DNA of 49,863 nucleotides from Caldisericota bacterium (GCA_030652945.1 JAUSAI010000027.1:1-49863), one strand, 5' to 3'; numbered from the stretch's first letter, positions 1 through 9,451 are shown. Notes: generated from the sequence alone by a model not told the origin. Translations and numbers: made by a program.

Positions 1-242
1 TCGATGTGCGCATAGTGACGCTTCTCGGTCTCATATTCGGCATGATGGGCATTGATCGTCACGCCACGGGCCTTCTCTTCCGGAGCGTTGTCGATCTCGT
101 CGTACCGCTTGACGGCCGTGTGGCCCAAGGTCGCGAGGCACCTCGTGATGGCTGCCGTCAATGTCGTCTTGCCATGATCAATGTGACCAATGGTGCCGAC
201 GTTGACATGAGGCTTGGTACGCTCGAACTTCTCTTTCGCCAT
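1..242 (-). CDS. tuf: Elongation factor Tu (5' part, cut by window edge)
   Basis: EF-Tu delivers aminoacyl-tRNA to the ribosome as a GTP complex. The first 80 residues are present: the P-loop GHIDHGKT lies at about residues 19-26 and switch I with Thr62 follows in the RGVTIN stretch; the rest lies beyond base 1. The ATG at 242 is preceded by a GGGAGG Shine-Dalgarno. It is the last gene of the rpsL-rpsG-fusA-tuf (str) series, 18 nt after fusA, which is the classical order. Odd: after the switch I Asn the usual TSHV-like residues read AHHA (residues 65-68). Family assignment is certain; the gene is partial only because the window ends. Confidence 0.97.
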   Translation of the reverse strand, partial: MAKEKFERTKPHVNVGTIGHIDHGKTTLTAAITRCLATLGHTAVKRYDEIDNAPEEKARGVTINAHHAEYETEKRHYAHI

Positions 243-260
243 TATAACCTCCCTGGTTAA

Positions 261-2351
261 TTATGCCTTGCCTGACGAACCTTCGAACTTGGCAATGACC
301 TGTTCCTTCACGTCATCAGCAACCTTCTGATAGTGCGAGAACTCCATCGAGTAGGAACCGCGTCCTTGTGTGAGAGACCGCAAAGCCGTAGCGTAGCCGA
401 ACATGGCCGCCATAGGAGCGGAAGATTCCACGACCTGCAGGTGTCCGCGGTCCTGGATCTGTTGGATCGTACCCCTCCTGACCGTGACGCTTCCGATGAC
501 GTCGCCGATGTTCTCCTTCGGGACGACAATTTCGAGTTTCATGATCGGCTCGAGAAGAAAGGGCGACGCCTTGCTGGCGCCTTCCCGGAAAGCTTTGGAT
601 GCGGCAATCTTGAATGCCATTTCTGACGAGTCAACCGGGTGAAACGATCCATCGACAAGAGCCACATAGACGTCAACCAGAGGGAACCCAAGGATGGGGC
701 CTGAGGTGACAGTGTCACGTACTCCGGCTTCGACTGCGGGAACAAACTGCTTGGGCACGGAACCTCCCACGGTCTTGTTCTCGAAGACAATGCCTGAACC
801 TCGTTCTCCAGGCGCGATTTTGAGAACGACGTCACCGTACTGGCCATGTCCCCCCGTCTGCTTGATGTACCTGCCCTGCTGGACAACTTCGCGGCCAATT
901 GCCTCACGATACGCAACTTGCGGCTCCCCGACCGTTGCATTGACGCCATATTCCCTGAGCAACCGGTCAATGATGATCTCCAGATGCAGTTCACCCATAC
1001 CCGAGATAATGGTTTCTGATGTTTCCTCGTCTGTCTTGATGCGAAATGTCGGGTCCTCGATGGCAAACTTGGCCAGCGAGGCCGACAGTTTCTGCTGGTC
1101 AGCCTTGGTCTTTGGCTCAACAGCAACAGATATGACCGGCTCGGGGAACTGCATGGTCTCCAGCTGAACCAGCTTCCCCTCCTCGCACAGGGTAGTGCCC
1201 GTTATGACGTCGCGTGACCCAACAATGGCACCAAGATCACCGGCTCCGAGCTCCTCGAGATCCTCACGCTTGTTCGCGTGCATTCGAAGGAGCCGGCTGA
1301 CCCTCTGCTTGTCTCCCTTCGCGGCGTTGACAACGTAGGAGCTGCTTCTCATGACGCCGGAGTACACTCTGATGTATGAGAGGATGCCGACGTATGGATC
1401 TGCAACAATCTTGAACACAAGCGCTACAAGCGGACCGTTGACGTCGCTCTTCACTTCGACCTTCTCGTCTGAGCCTGGAATCTTCCCGACTGCAGGCTTC
1501 ACATCCAGAGGTGACGGGAGATAGTCGATGATGCCGTCCAGCAGGGGCTGAATGCCCTTGTTGCGAAATGACGAGCCAATGAATACGGGTACCAGCATGT
1601 TCGCAATCGTCGCTCGTCGGATAGCGGGTTTCAGGTGCTCCAGCGCAACCGTTCCAGTTGCCACGTACTCCTCAAGTGCCTCATCATCGACTTCTGCAAC
1701 CGTCTCGGAAAGGACAGCGCGAGCCTTCTCTACGAGGACAGTCTCGGCCGCATCCAACTCCAGTGTTTCGTACGACTCCCCGGTCGGATCGCTGAACAGG
1801 TACTTCTTGGCTTCCAGCACGTCAATGACGCCCGCGAATGTGTCCTCTTTGCCGACGGGCAGCTGAATGAGCGCAGGGCGTCCACCCAGTTTCTCGCGGA
1901 TCGACTCAATGACTCTGCTGAAACTGGCGCCCACACGGTCGAATTTGTTGATGTAGACGATTCGCGGAACGTGATACTTGTCGGCCTGACGCCATACCGT
2001 CTCAGACTGGGCCTGAACACCTTCTACACCCGAGATGATGATAACGCCTCCATCAAGCACTCTAAGAGCACGTTCCACCTCGGCAGTGAAGTCCACGTGG
2101 CCGGGCGTATCAACGATGTTTATTTTGAATCCCCGCCACGCCGCCGTGACGACAGCGGACTGAATGGTAATCCCGCGCTCTCTCTCCTGCGGAAGAAAGT
2201 CCGTCGTCGTATTGCCATCATCCACATTCCCCAGCTTGTACGTCGATCCCGTGAAATAGAGAATCCGTTCCGACGTGGTTGTCTTGCCCGCATCGATATG
2301 AGCGATGATGCCAATGTTTCGTATGTTTGTCAGTTCGTTCTGGCTAACCAT
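261..2351 (-). CDS. fusA: Elongation factor G (translocase)
   Basis: This 696-residue EF-G, normal in length, drives GTP-dependent tRNA-mRNA translocation. G1 is AHIDAGKT (17-24), switch I Thr62 is in RGITIQ, G3 is DTPGH (81-85) with the catalytic His, and G4 is NKFD (135-138) where NKMD is commoner. The G5 position reads GSSF rather than GSAF. The domain IV tip motif around HPVDSSEM is intact. It follows rpsG by 33 nt. The nearest SD-like GAGAGG is about 12 nt from the ATG and sits in a small AGAGG/CCTCT stem-loop. As the canonical G-domain copy in the str operon, it is the likely main translocase, in contrast to the paralogue at 7347-9434. Confidence 0.97.
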   Translation of the reverse strand: MVSQNELTNIRNIGIIAHIDAGKTTTSERILYFTGSTYKLGNVDDGNTTTDFLPQERERGITIQSAVVTAAWRGFKINIVDTPGHVDFTAEVERALRVLDGGVIIISGVEGVQAQSETVWRQADKYHVPRIVYINKFDRVGASFSRVIESIREKLGGRPALIQLPVGKEDTFAGVIDVLEAKKYLFSDPTGESYETLELDAAETVLVEKARAVLSETVAEVDDEALEEYVATGTVALEHLKPAIRRATIANMLVPVFIGSSFRNKGIQPLLDGIIDYLPSPLDVKPAVGKIPGSDEKVEVKSDVNGPLVALVFKIVADPYVGILSYIRVYSGVMRSSSYVVNAAKGDKQRVSRLLRMHANKREDLEELGAGDLGAIVGSRDVITGTTLCEEGKLVQLETMQFPEPVISVAVEPKTKADQQKLSASLAKFAIEDPTFRIKTDEETSETIISGMGELHLEIIIDRLLREYGVNATVGEPQVAYREAIGREVVQQGRYIKQTGGHGQYGDVVLKIAPGERGSGIVFENKTVGGSVPKQFVPAVEAGVRDTVTSGPILGFPLVDVYVALVDGSFHPVDSSEMAFKIAASKAFREGASKASPFLLEPIMKLEIVVPKENIGDVIGSVTVRRGTIQQIQDRGHLQVVESSAPMAAMFGYATALRSLTQGRGSYSMEFSHYQKVADDVKEQVIAKFEGSSGKA

Positions 2352-2384
2352 TTACAGAGGCAACCTCTCCAGCGATGACCGGCT

Positions 2385-2855
2385 CTACCAACGATAGTGA
2401 GAGTACGACTTATTGGCCTCGGCCATTCTGTGTACATCGGATTTCTTCTTGAACGCGGATCCGGCTTCGGAAACGGCATCGAGCATCTCATACGCGATCT
2501 TCTCGGCCATCGATCTCCCACTGCGCTTCTTGGCAGCATCGACAATCCACTCCATGCTGAGGTTGATGCCCCGGCGAGATTCCACTTCGACCGGTACCTG
2601 AAGCGTAGCCCCACCGACACGACGCGGCTTGACTTCAACGAGAGGACGACACTTCTCGACAGCCTGCTGGAAAACCTCGATGCCAGGTTTTCCACCTTTC
2701 GCATCGACAATCTTGATCGAACCGTACACGATGCCCTGCGCCTTTACCTTCTTGCCCTTCTTGAGGATCTTGTTGATGAAATGGTTCAGCAGTTCGCTGC
2801 CGTAGATGGGGTCAGCGACTGCGGGCTTGCGGAACTGTCTCTTCTTTCTAGGCAT
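2385..2855 (-). CDS. rpsG: 30S ribosomal protein S7 (uS7)
   Basis: The 156-residue product has the usual length of uS7, a primary 16S rRNA-binding protein that nucleates assembly of the 30S head. It starts MPRKKRQ, carries the conserved RRVGGATLQVP segment, and ends in the typical SYSHYRW-like tail. Its ATG overlaps the rpsL stop as TAATG, so translation is probably coupled to rpsL. uS7 is the autogenous translational repressor of the str operon in E. coli; the overlap would allow similar control, but no repressor site was identified here. Confidence 0.98.
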   Translation of the reverse strand: MPRKKRQFRKPAVADPIYGSELLNHFINKILKKGKKVKAQGIVYGSIKIVDAKGGKPGIEVFQQAVEKCRPLVEVKPRRVGGATLQVPVEVESRRGINLSMEWIVDAAKKRSGRSMAEKIAYEMLDAVSEAGSAFKKKSDVHRMAEANKSYSHYRW

Positions 2856-3256
2856 TACTTACCGCCTTTCTTCGCAGCAGCGACCTTCTTTGGACGCTTT
2901 GCCCCATACTTGGAGCGAGCCTTCATGCGATTGGTTACTCCTGCCGTATCGAGAGTACCTCGGATGATGTGATACCGCACGCCGGGAAGATCCTTCACCC
3001 TTCCGCCGCGGATCAGCACCATAGAGTGCTCTTGGAGATTATGCCCGATGCCTCCGATGTAGGCTGTTACTTCCATTCCATTCGTAAGGCGCACCCTGGC
3101 AATCTTGCGCAGTGCGGAATTCGGCTTCTTCGGCGTCGCTGTCTTCACCTGGGTGCAAACGCCCCTCTTCTGGGGACACTCCTTGAGAGCCGGAGTCTTG
3201 GTCTTGTACTTCGGCTGCACACGCGGAGACCGCACCAGCTGATTAAATGTTGACAT
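2855..3256 (-). CDS. rpsL: 30S ribosomal protein S12 (uS12)
   Basis: uS12 is a decoding-centre protein of 133 residues here. The KKPNSALRK loop and the [12 protein letters not shown] loop are intact, with Lys at both positions where streptomycin-resistance changes usually arise, so the protein looks wild type for that drug. The tail is Lys-rich and ends GGK. The ATG at 3256 has a GGGAGGA SD about 6 nt upstream. It is the first gene of the str series, following rpoC after 141 nt that hold a stem-loop and a strong promoter. Confidence 0.98.
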   Translation of the reverse strand: MSTFNQLVRSPRVQPKYKTKTPALKECPQKRGVCTQVKTATPKKPNSALRKIARVRLTNGMEVTAYIGGIGHNLQEHSMVLIRGGRVKDLPGVRYHIIRGTLDTAGVTNRMKARSKYGAKRPKKVAAAKKGGK

Positions 3257-3293
3257 CTAGTTTCCTCCCAACAACGTAAATACGCATCTCTAA

Positions 3294-3321
3294 ATGATAT
3301 GCATTAGGGGGTCAGTGTCAA
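3294..3321 (-). promoter_or_regulatory. Sigma-70-type promoter for rpsL-rpsG-fusA-tuf
   Basis: Reading the minus strand there is a perfect -35 TTGACA (3316-3321), a 16-nt spacer and a -10 TATCAT (3294-3299). Transcription would begin near 3287, giving a leader of about 30 nt before the rpsL ATG. The -35 box lies inside the stem-loop at 3306-3334. The assignment rests on consensus match only. Confidence 0.72.
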
Positions 3322-3334
3322 GCACTGGCCCCCT
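3306..3334 (-). terminator. Stem-loop between rpoC and rpsL (attenuator or processing site)
   Basis: An inverted repeat of 12 nt per arm (AGGGGGCCAGTG / CACTGACCCCCT on the minus strand, one C-A mismatch) surrounds a 5-nt loop. No U-tract follows, so it is not a textbook intrinsic terminator. It could slow or process rpoBC read-through. It also contains the -35 box of the rpsL promoter. Confidence 0.5.
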
Positions 3335-3397
3335 CTGCAATAGCGAAATCATCCTGCCCGCACATCCGAGAATGAGGAAGCAAGACTTCAGTGCTTC

Positions 3398-6300
3398 CTA
3401 CTTGGGACTCATCTCCAGCAGCAGTTCTGGAGACGACGTCCCTGCCGGAATGGGCTTCCCTACGATCACTGCTTCCTTGAGGCCAGTCAAACGATCAATC
3501 TTGCCCTTGATAGCCGCATCTGACAGCACTCTCGGCGTCTCCTGGAATGATGCCGCGGACAGGAAACTGTCAGTCTCCAGCGACGACTTTGTGATACCCT
3601 GCAGGACCAGGTCAAATGAGGCGGACTTGCCGCCTTGGGCGCGAACCTTGCGATTCTGAAGCAGTAGTTCGTGCTTGCTCACAATTTGGTCGGTGAAGAA
3701 GGTCGTGTCCCCAGGATCGACAACCCGTACCTTCTTGAGCATCTGGCGAATGATCATCTCGATGTGCTTGACGTTGATGTCGACACCCTGAGACCGATAG
3801 ACCTTCTGGACCTCCTGGACCAGGTAGCGCGCCGTCTCCTCGACGCCGACAAGTGACAGCAGTTCTTTTGGATCGACGGAACCTTCCGTAAGCTGGTCGC
3901 CGATGACAACGTGCTGCCCCTGCTTGAAGCGGAAGCGTGCAATTGGCGAGATCTTGAACTTCGCTTCCTGTCCTGACTTCCCCTTGATGAGAATCTGCCG
4001 GCGTTCCTCGGCATTCTTCTCTTTGACATCCACGATATGCATCGTCCCGTCGACGCTCGCGACGATCGCTTGACCCTTTGGAGTACGACCCTCGAAGATC
4101 TCCTCAACGCGAGGAAGACCGGTAGTGATGTCCGCGACCGCAATACCTCCGGTATGGAACGTCCTCAGCGTCAGCTGTGTGCCGGGCTCGCCGATAGACT
4201 GTGCGGCAATGACGCCTACCGCTTCGCCGACTTGGACATCGTCGCCGGTCGACAGATCGCGACCGTAGCACCTCGCGCAAACCCCGTTCTCGCTCTGGCA
4301 GGTGATGGCCGAACGAAGCCGTACGCTGGTGATGCCAAATTGCTCGACCATGGCGGCGAGTTCGTCGGTAATCAGACCATCCTTCACAACAAGCACCAGA
4401 TCATCGTGTATGGCGATTTCGACGCCTTCCATGACGTCTCTGGCTCCACTCGCCCGCTCCTGTTCAGCTCGCTCGGCGACTCGCCTTCGAAGCGCCTGGG
4501 ACTGCAGAGCTTTCTCAGTGATGGTCTCACCGACGCCGATGAGAACCTTCTTTCCGTCCGAACTCATGATACGATCATTGAACGTCGCGACCGTGGGCTT
4601 GTCCAGAACGAACTTCAACTGCCGGGGATCCCAGGAGGGGTTCACGCGGATGACGTCCCCTCCGTGCACAACGATGTCGTCCGCTGCATACCTGCCTCGT
4701 ATCTGTTCCCTGAGAGGAACGATGGTCGCACCGCCGTCCTTGACAGGCTCGACGGTCAATCCGCCGACATAGCGCTGGATATGCAGGGATTTGAGTCCCA
4801 TGGACTCCAGGCGCTTTGCCTTCTCCCAGCTGATTTCCTCGCCAGGGGCGATGATCGTCTCCCCCGTCAGTGGATTGGCCACTTCCTCATCGGCGATCTT
4901 GCCAGCAAGCTCCTCCGACAATGAAGACACAATGAGGTTCCCGATCTTGATCTCACGGGCGATCGAGTGTGTGCAGTCTTCTTCGCGTACGACGAGCTCA
5001 TGAGCTACATCGACAAGACGGCGGGTCAGATATCCCGAGTCAGACGTCTTCAACGCTGTGTCTGCCTGCCCTTTGCGAGTGCCGTGGGTGGAAAGGAAGT
5101 ACTCGAGAACAGATAGTCCTTCGCGAAGATTCGACTTGATGGGGAACTCGATGATCTTTCCGGACGGATCCGACATGAGTCCGCGTATGCCCGTCATCTG
5201 AACGATCTGCTTCTTGCTTCCCCGAGCTCCGGAGTCCGCCATGATGCGTACCGAGTTCTCCTCTGTGAGGTTCTTGAAAACTGCCTTCTCGATTTCCGCA
5301 CCAGTGGTCTGCCATACTGCCACGACCTTCAGATAGCGGTCGTTGTACGCAAGAAGCCCCTCGTCGTATGCGGCGTTGTAGCGATGGACCATCCGGTCGG
5401 CATCTTCGAGAATGCGGCTTCGTTCCTCGGGAACCTGCATATCTGAAAGGCCGATAGAGATACCAGACTGCGTGGCGTACTTGAAACCCAGCGACTTGAT
5501 GTTGTCCAGCAGGACATTGGTGCTGGAGATGCCAAACTGCTTCGAGAACTCAAGGATCATGGACTCGATGTCTCTCTTGGCCATCGTCCTGTTCTGGAAT
5601 GGGAAGTCGCGGTACTTCGCCTCGCCCTTAAGGATGTCCACGCGGATTTCGTCGTTGAACACGACGCGGCCGACCGTCGTATGAAAGTGCTGTCCTGCGA
5701 TCCGGACAGCGACGGGATCATGGACAAGCAGGTTGCCGGATTCGTACAGATACAGAACCTCCTGCTCTGTATGGAGCGGAGCAGCGTTCCACTTCATGCT
5801 CTTCATCTTCTCTTTCAGTTCGTACGTCAGATAGTAGGCGCCCAGCACCATGTCCTGAACAGGTCCCGCCATAGGGTTGCCACTCGCCGGTGAGAAGATG
5901 TTGTACGACGACAGCATCAGCAGCCGAGCCTCCGTCTGTGCAGCGAAGCTCAGCGGGAGATGGATGGCCATCTGGTCGCCATCGAAGTCGGCATTGAACG
6001 GTGTGCAGACCAGCGGCGAGATCTGAATTGCCTTGTCGTCGGTAAGGACCGGTTCGAATGCCTGGATGGACAGGCGGTGCAATGTGGGGGCACGGTTGAG
6101 TAGCACGACGTTGCCCTTGACGACGCGCTCAAGGACATTCCAGACCTCCGGGGTCGGCTTTTCGACCACATCTTTGGCAACCTTCATGCTGCCGACCACA
6201 CCGTCTGCCATGAGACGATGGATGACGTGCGGCTTGAAGAGCTCCAGCGCCATCTCCTTGGGAACGCCGCACTGGTGGATGCGCAGCTGCGGACCGGAAA

Positions 6301-7330
6301 CAATGACGGCGCGCCCCGAATAGTCGACGCGCTTTCCAAGAAGGTTCTGACGGAAACGTCCCTCTTTTCCCTTCAACTTGTCGCTCAGTGACCGCAACGC
6401 ACGACCGTTCGCGTTGACGACCGGGTACTGCCGTTTGCTGTTGTCGAGCAAGGCATCAACGGCATCCTGCAGCATGCGCTTCTCGTTCTGCAGGAGAATC
6501 TCGGGGGCATTCTCATCCAGCATCTTGCCCAGACGATTGTTGCGGTTGATGACGCGACGGTACAGCTCATTGAGATCATCGGAGGCGAATCTGCCCCCCT
6601 CAAGCTGGACCAGCGGTCTCAAGTCGGGTGGTATGACTGGAATGCGTGTCATGACCATATCGGTCGGCTTGCGCCCGTTCGCGATGAGCGCGGCCACGAT
6701 GTCAAGCTGTTTGACTGCCTTTGCCCTGTCAGCGCGAGATTTCCCCTTGATCTTCGCAAGAAGCTCGTCGCGAATCTTGTACAGGTCCAGGTCCTTGAGG
6801 AGCTCAAGGAAGGCTTCAGCGCCCTTCCTTGCAGTAAACTTCTCGCCATGCAGACGACGGTCACGATACTCCTCATCGGAGAGCAGCTGCTTGCGAGCCA
6901 ATCCCTGGGCAGTACCGGGATCCAGCACCAGCCATGTGCTGAAGTAGACCACCTTCTCGACGTTCTTGCTCGGCATTTCGAGAAGGAGTGCAATGTAATT
7001 GACAGAATTGCGGAAGTACCAGATATGGGCAACCGGAGCGTGGAGTTCGATGTGTCCCATGCGCTCACGACGGACACTGGAATCGGCAACTTCGACGTGG
7101 CACTTGTCGCAGACCTGCCCCTCGAAGCTCTTGCCTTTCAGTTTTCCGCAGCGGCACTGATAGCTCTTCGTTGGTCCAAAGATGATCTCGCAGAACAGCC
7201 CATGGGGCTTCGGCTTGCCACTCCTGTAGTCAAGAGTCTCCGCTTCAGTGACCTCACCATGTGACCAGCCCCGAATTTCCTCCGGCGAAGCCAGATGAAG
7301 GGTCAGAGCCTCTATCTTGTTGTTTCTCAA
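3398..7330 (-). CDS. rpoC: RNA polymerase beta' subunit
   Basis: This is the catalytic beta' subunit, about 1,310 residues. Visible features are the N-terminal zinc site (C59, C61, C74, C77), the active-site NADFDGDQMAIH motif starting near residue 446 whose three Asp bind catalytic Mg2+, the bridge-helix segment starting GARGSKKQ, the second zinc cluster in CQSENGVCARC, and the GEPGTQLTLRTFH trigger-loop region. I chose a TTG start at 7330: it has GGGAGGA just upstream, lies 16 nt past the preceding stop, and begins where family similarity begins. A longer in-frame reading to 7435 would overlap the upstream gene and adds a Arg/Lys-rich, unrelated N-terminus. Unusually, the upstream neighbour is an EF-G paralogue, not rpoB. 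Confidence 0.97.
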   Translation of the reverse strand: MRNNKIEALTLHLASPEEIRGWSHGEVTEAETLDYRSGKPKPHGLFCEIIFGPTKSYQCRCGKLKGKSFEGQVCDKCHVEVADSSVRRERMGHIELHAPVAHIWYFRNSVNYIALLLEMPSKNVEKVVYFSTWLVLDPGTAQGLARKQLLSDEEYRDRRLHGEKFTARKGAEAFLELLKDLDLYKIRDELLAKIKGKSRADRAKAVKQLDIVAALIANGRKPTDMVMTRIPVIPPDLRPLVQLEGGRFASDDLNELYRRVINRNNRLGKMLDENAPEILLQNEKRMLQDAVDALLDNSKRQYPVVNANGRALRSLSDKLKGKEGRFRQNLLGKRVDYSGRAVIVSGPQLRIHQCGVPKEMALELFKPHVIHRLMADGVVGSMKVAKDVVEKPTPEVWNVLERVVKGNVVLLNRAPTLHRLSIQAFEPVLTDDKAIQISPLVCTPFNADFDGDQMAIHLPLSFAAQTEARLLMLSSYNIFSPASGNPMAGPVQDMVLGAYYLTYELKEKMKSMKWNAAPLHTEQEVLYLYESGNLLVHDPVAVRIAGQHFHTTVGRVVFNDEIRVDILKGEAKYRDFPFQNRTMAKRDIESMILEFSKQFGISSTNVLLDNIKSLGFKYATQSGISIGLSDMQVPEERSRILEDADRMVHRYNAAYDEGLLAYNDRYLKVVAVWQTTGAEIEKAVFKNLTEENSVRIMADSGARGSKKQIVQMTGIRGLMSDPSGKIIEFPIKSNLREGLSVLEYFLSTHGTRKGQADTALKTSDSGYLTRRLVDVAHELVVREEDCTHSIAREIKIGNLIVSSLSEELAGKIADEEVANPLTGETIIAPGEEISWEKAKRLESMGLKSLHIQRYVGGLTVEPVKDGGATIVPLREQIRGRYAADDIVVHGGDVIRVNPSWDPRQLKFVLDKPTVATFNDRIMSSDGKKVLIGVGETITEKALQSQALRRRVAERAEQERASGARDVMEGVEIAIHDDLVLVVKDGLITDELAAMVEQFGITSVRLRSAITCQSENGVCARCYGRDLSTGDDVQVGEAVGVIAAQSIGEPGTQLTLRTFHTGGIAVADITTGLPRVEEIFEGRTPKGQAIVASVDGTMHIVDVKEKNAEERRQILIKGKSGQEAKFKISPIARFRFKQGQHVVIGDQLTEGSVDPKELLSLVGVEETARYLVQEVQKVYRSQGVDINVKHIEMIIRQMLKKVRVVDPGDTTFFTDQIVSKHELLLQNRKVRAQGGKSASFDLVLQGITKSSLETDSFLSAASFQETPRVLSDAAIKGKIDRLTGLKEAVIVGKPIPAGTSSPELLLEMSPK

Positions 7331-7346
7331 TCTTCCTCCCTTCGGG

Positions 7347-9434
7347 CTATTCCTCGTCCTCGGCGACCATCGTGGCTTTCGCATCCGCAATGATCTTCTC
7401 GGCAGTTCTTTCCGGCACTTCCTCGTAGTGGTCAACCTTCATGGAATAGGCACCGGTACCCTGCGTGATAGACCCCAGGTCGATGCCGTAGCTCAGCATT
7501 TCGCCGAACGGTACCAGCGCTTTGATGATCTGTCTTCCCTTGGCGTTCTCAACGCCGGAGATCTTCCCGCGCTTGCTGGTCAGGTCTCCCATGACGTCTC
7601 CCATGTACTTCTCATCGACGACAACGTCGAGAGTGACAATGGGCTCAAGCAGAATCGGGCTGCACTGTTCAAACCCCTTCTTGAAAGCGAGTGACCCGGC
7701 AAGCTTAAATGCCATCTCCGACGAGTCGACGGGATGATAGGATCCATCCACGACGGCAACCTTGATGTCCACAACGGGGTATCCGGCGAGAAGGCCCTTG
7801 GTCATCGTCTCTAGCATGCCCTTCTCAATGGCAGGGATGAACTGCTTCGGAATCGAACCGCCAAAGACCTTGTTCTCGAAGTGCCATCCGCTTCCCCGAT
7901 CGTTCGGCTCCATCTCGATCCAGCAATCGCCGAATTGGCCGTGGCCGCCTGTTTGTTTCTTGTGTTTTCCTTGAACGCGTGCTTTGCCCTTGATCGTCTC
8001 GCGATAGGGAACCTTTGGCGTTTCGAGGTCGATATTGACGTTGAATTTCTTCTGCAGGCGTTCTACGATCACCTGCAGGTGCGCTTCGCCAAGACCGCTG
8101 AGAAGGGTTTCGTGCGTCTCGGCGTTCTTCTCGATCACAACCGCAGGCTCCTCTTCCTTGAGTCGATTCAGTGTTGAGCTCAGCTTGTCATCGTCCGCAC
8201 GCGTTTTTGGTTTCAACGACCGTGTCAGCAGCGGTGGAGAGAAGACGATCGGTGCAAGGTCTAGTGGCGCGTCCTTCGCCGAAATCGTATCATTTGTCGA
8301 CGTCTGGACCAGTTTCGACAACACGACGATGTCCCCTGCGATGCCTTCTTCTACCGGCTCCTGCTTCTTCCCTACCATATGAAACAGGCCCCCCACCTTC
8401 TCTACGATTTCCTTGGAGGCGTTGTAGATACTTTGATTGACCTTCCCACTGTAGATACGCACAAATGAGAGCTTCCCCACAAATGGATCTGATGTCGTCT
8501 TGAAGACCAGCGCTGCAGGCGGTGCCGACGGGTCGGCCCGGAGTTGAACCGCTTCCTCGGACGTCTTCCTGCCCGCTACCCACGTGAGATCCTCTGGCGA
8601 GGGTGCATGTTGCGCCAGGAACTCCATGAGATAGTCAGGACCGATGCCTTGTGATGCTGACAATACCAGCACGGGAAACACCTGTCTGCTCTTGAAGGCC
8701 TTGCCGAACACCATGAAGAGCTCCTCCTGCGACAGAGCTTCGCCGCCAAGATACTTCTCCATGATCGCGTCGTCAGATTCTGCCACCGCTTCTGTCAAAG
8801 CGATACGAGCAGCCTCGACCTCTGGCCGCAGACTCTCTGGAATGACGTCGCTCAGCACCGCTTCATCCTTCCCGGGCGCATAACTGTAGAGTTTCCCTGT
8901 CAGCACATTGACGAATCCGGCGAAACGAGATCCTGTGGAGACCGGAATCGTGAGTGCGACCACTTTGTGCCCGAATGTCTCCTGCAGCTCCGCCAACCGT
9001 ACGCCAAAATCCAGGTTCTCAAGATCCATCTTATTGAGCACGAAGACCACTGGCAGGCTGTTCGCTTCGCAAAGGTCCCAGAAGCGGGGTGTCTGGACCT
9101 CGACACCCGCTCCCGCATTGATAGCAAGCACAGCCGTATCTGCTACTCTGACCGCCTCTTGCGCCTCGGTCATGAAGTCTGCATATCCGGGAGTGTCGAG
9201 CAGATTGTACCGAACCCCTCTGTAGTCAAACTGGCACAGCGCTAGATTGGTGCTGATGCCACGCTTGGTCTCTTCGTCGAGATAGTCAGACACGGTCGTT
9301 CCGTCTTCAGTGCGCCCGACCCGCTGACTGGCACCTGCACGAAAAACAACATGCTCTGTAATCATCGTCTTTCCAGAGCCACCTTGTCCTACGAGTACAA
9401 AGTTTCTAATGCTGCTCGGTGCGAATTTACTCAC
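7347..9434 (-). CDS. EF-G-like paralogue inserted between rpoB and rpoC
   Basis: This 695-residue translational GTPase has full EF-G architecture: G domain, domains II-III, domain IV with SYHPVDSSEM, and domain V. The G1 motif is GQGGSGKT (16-23), not the canonical AHIDAGKT; G3 is DTPGY (80-84), with Tyr replacing the catalytic His; G4 is NKMD (134-137). These deviations match the EF-G-like (EF-G-2) family, for example the second EF-G of Thermus thermophilus, whose role is not settled. The GTG start has GGGAGG about 5 nt upstream. It sits 17 nt after rpoB and 16 nt before rpoC, so all three are surely cotranscribed. A non-canonical role in translation, recycling or transcription-translation coordination is speculation. 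Confidence 0.93.
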   Translation of the reverse strand: MSKFAPSSIRNFVLVGQGGSGKTMITEHVVFRAGASQRVGRTEDGTTVSDYLDEETKRGISTNLALCQFDYRGVRYNLLDTPGYADFMTEAQEAVRVADTAVLAINAGAGVEVQTPRFWDLCEANSLPVVFVLNKMDLENLDFGVRLAELQETFGHKVVALTIPVSTGSRFAGFVNVLTGKLYSYAPGKDEAVLSDVIPESLRPEVEAARIALTEAVAESDDAIMEKYLGGEALSQEELFMVFGKAFKSRQVFPVLVLSASQGIGPDYLMEFLAQHAPSPEDLTWVAGRKTSEEAVQLRADPSAPPAALVFKTTSDPFVGKLSFVRIYSGKVNQSIYNASKEIVEKVGGLFHMVGKKQEPVEEGIAGDIVVLSKLVQTSTNDTISAKDAPLDLAPIVFSPPLLTRSLKPKTRADDDKLSSTLNRLKEEEPAVVIEKNAETHETLLSGLGEAHLQVIVERLQKKFNVNIDLETPKVPYRETIKGKARVQGKHKKQTGGHGQFGDCWIEMEPNDRGSGWHFENKVFGGSIPKQFIPAIEKGMLETMTKGLLAGYPVVDIKVAVVDGSYHPVDSSEMAFKLAGSLAFKKGFEQCSPILLEPIVTLDVVVDEKYMGDVMGDLTSKRGKISGVENAKGRQIIKALVPFGEMLSYGIDLGSITQGTGAYSMKVDHYEEVPERTAEKIIADAKATMVAEDEE

Positions 9435-9451
9435 CTTTTCCTCCCGTAGTG

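Noticed and set aside
4037-4924. 295-residue plus-strand frame inside rpoC
   Set aside because: It is the antisense shadow of a highly conserved gene and has no motif or ribosome-binding site.
7331-7435. N-terminal extension of rpoC to an ATG at 7435
   Set aside because: It overlaps the EF-G-like gene by 89 nt, reads as Arg/Lys-rich unrelated sequence, and the TTG at 7330 has a good Shine-Dalgarno at the family start.
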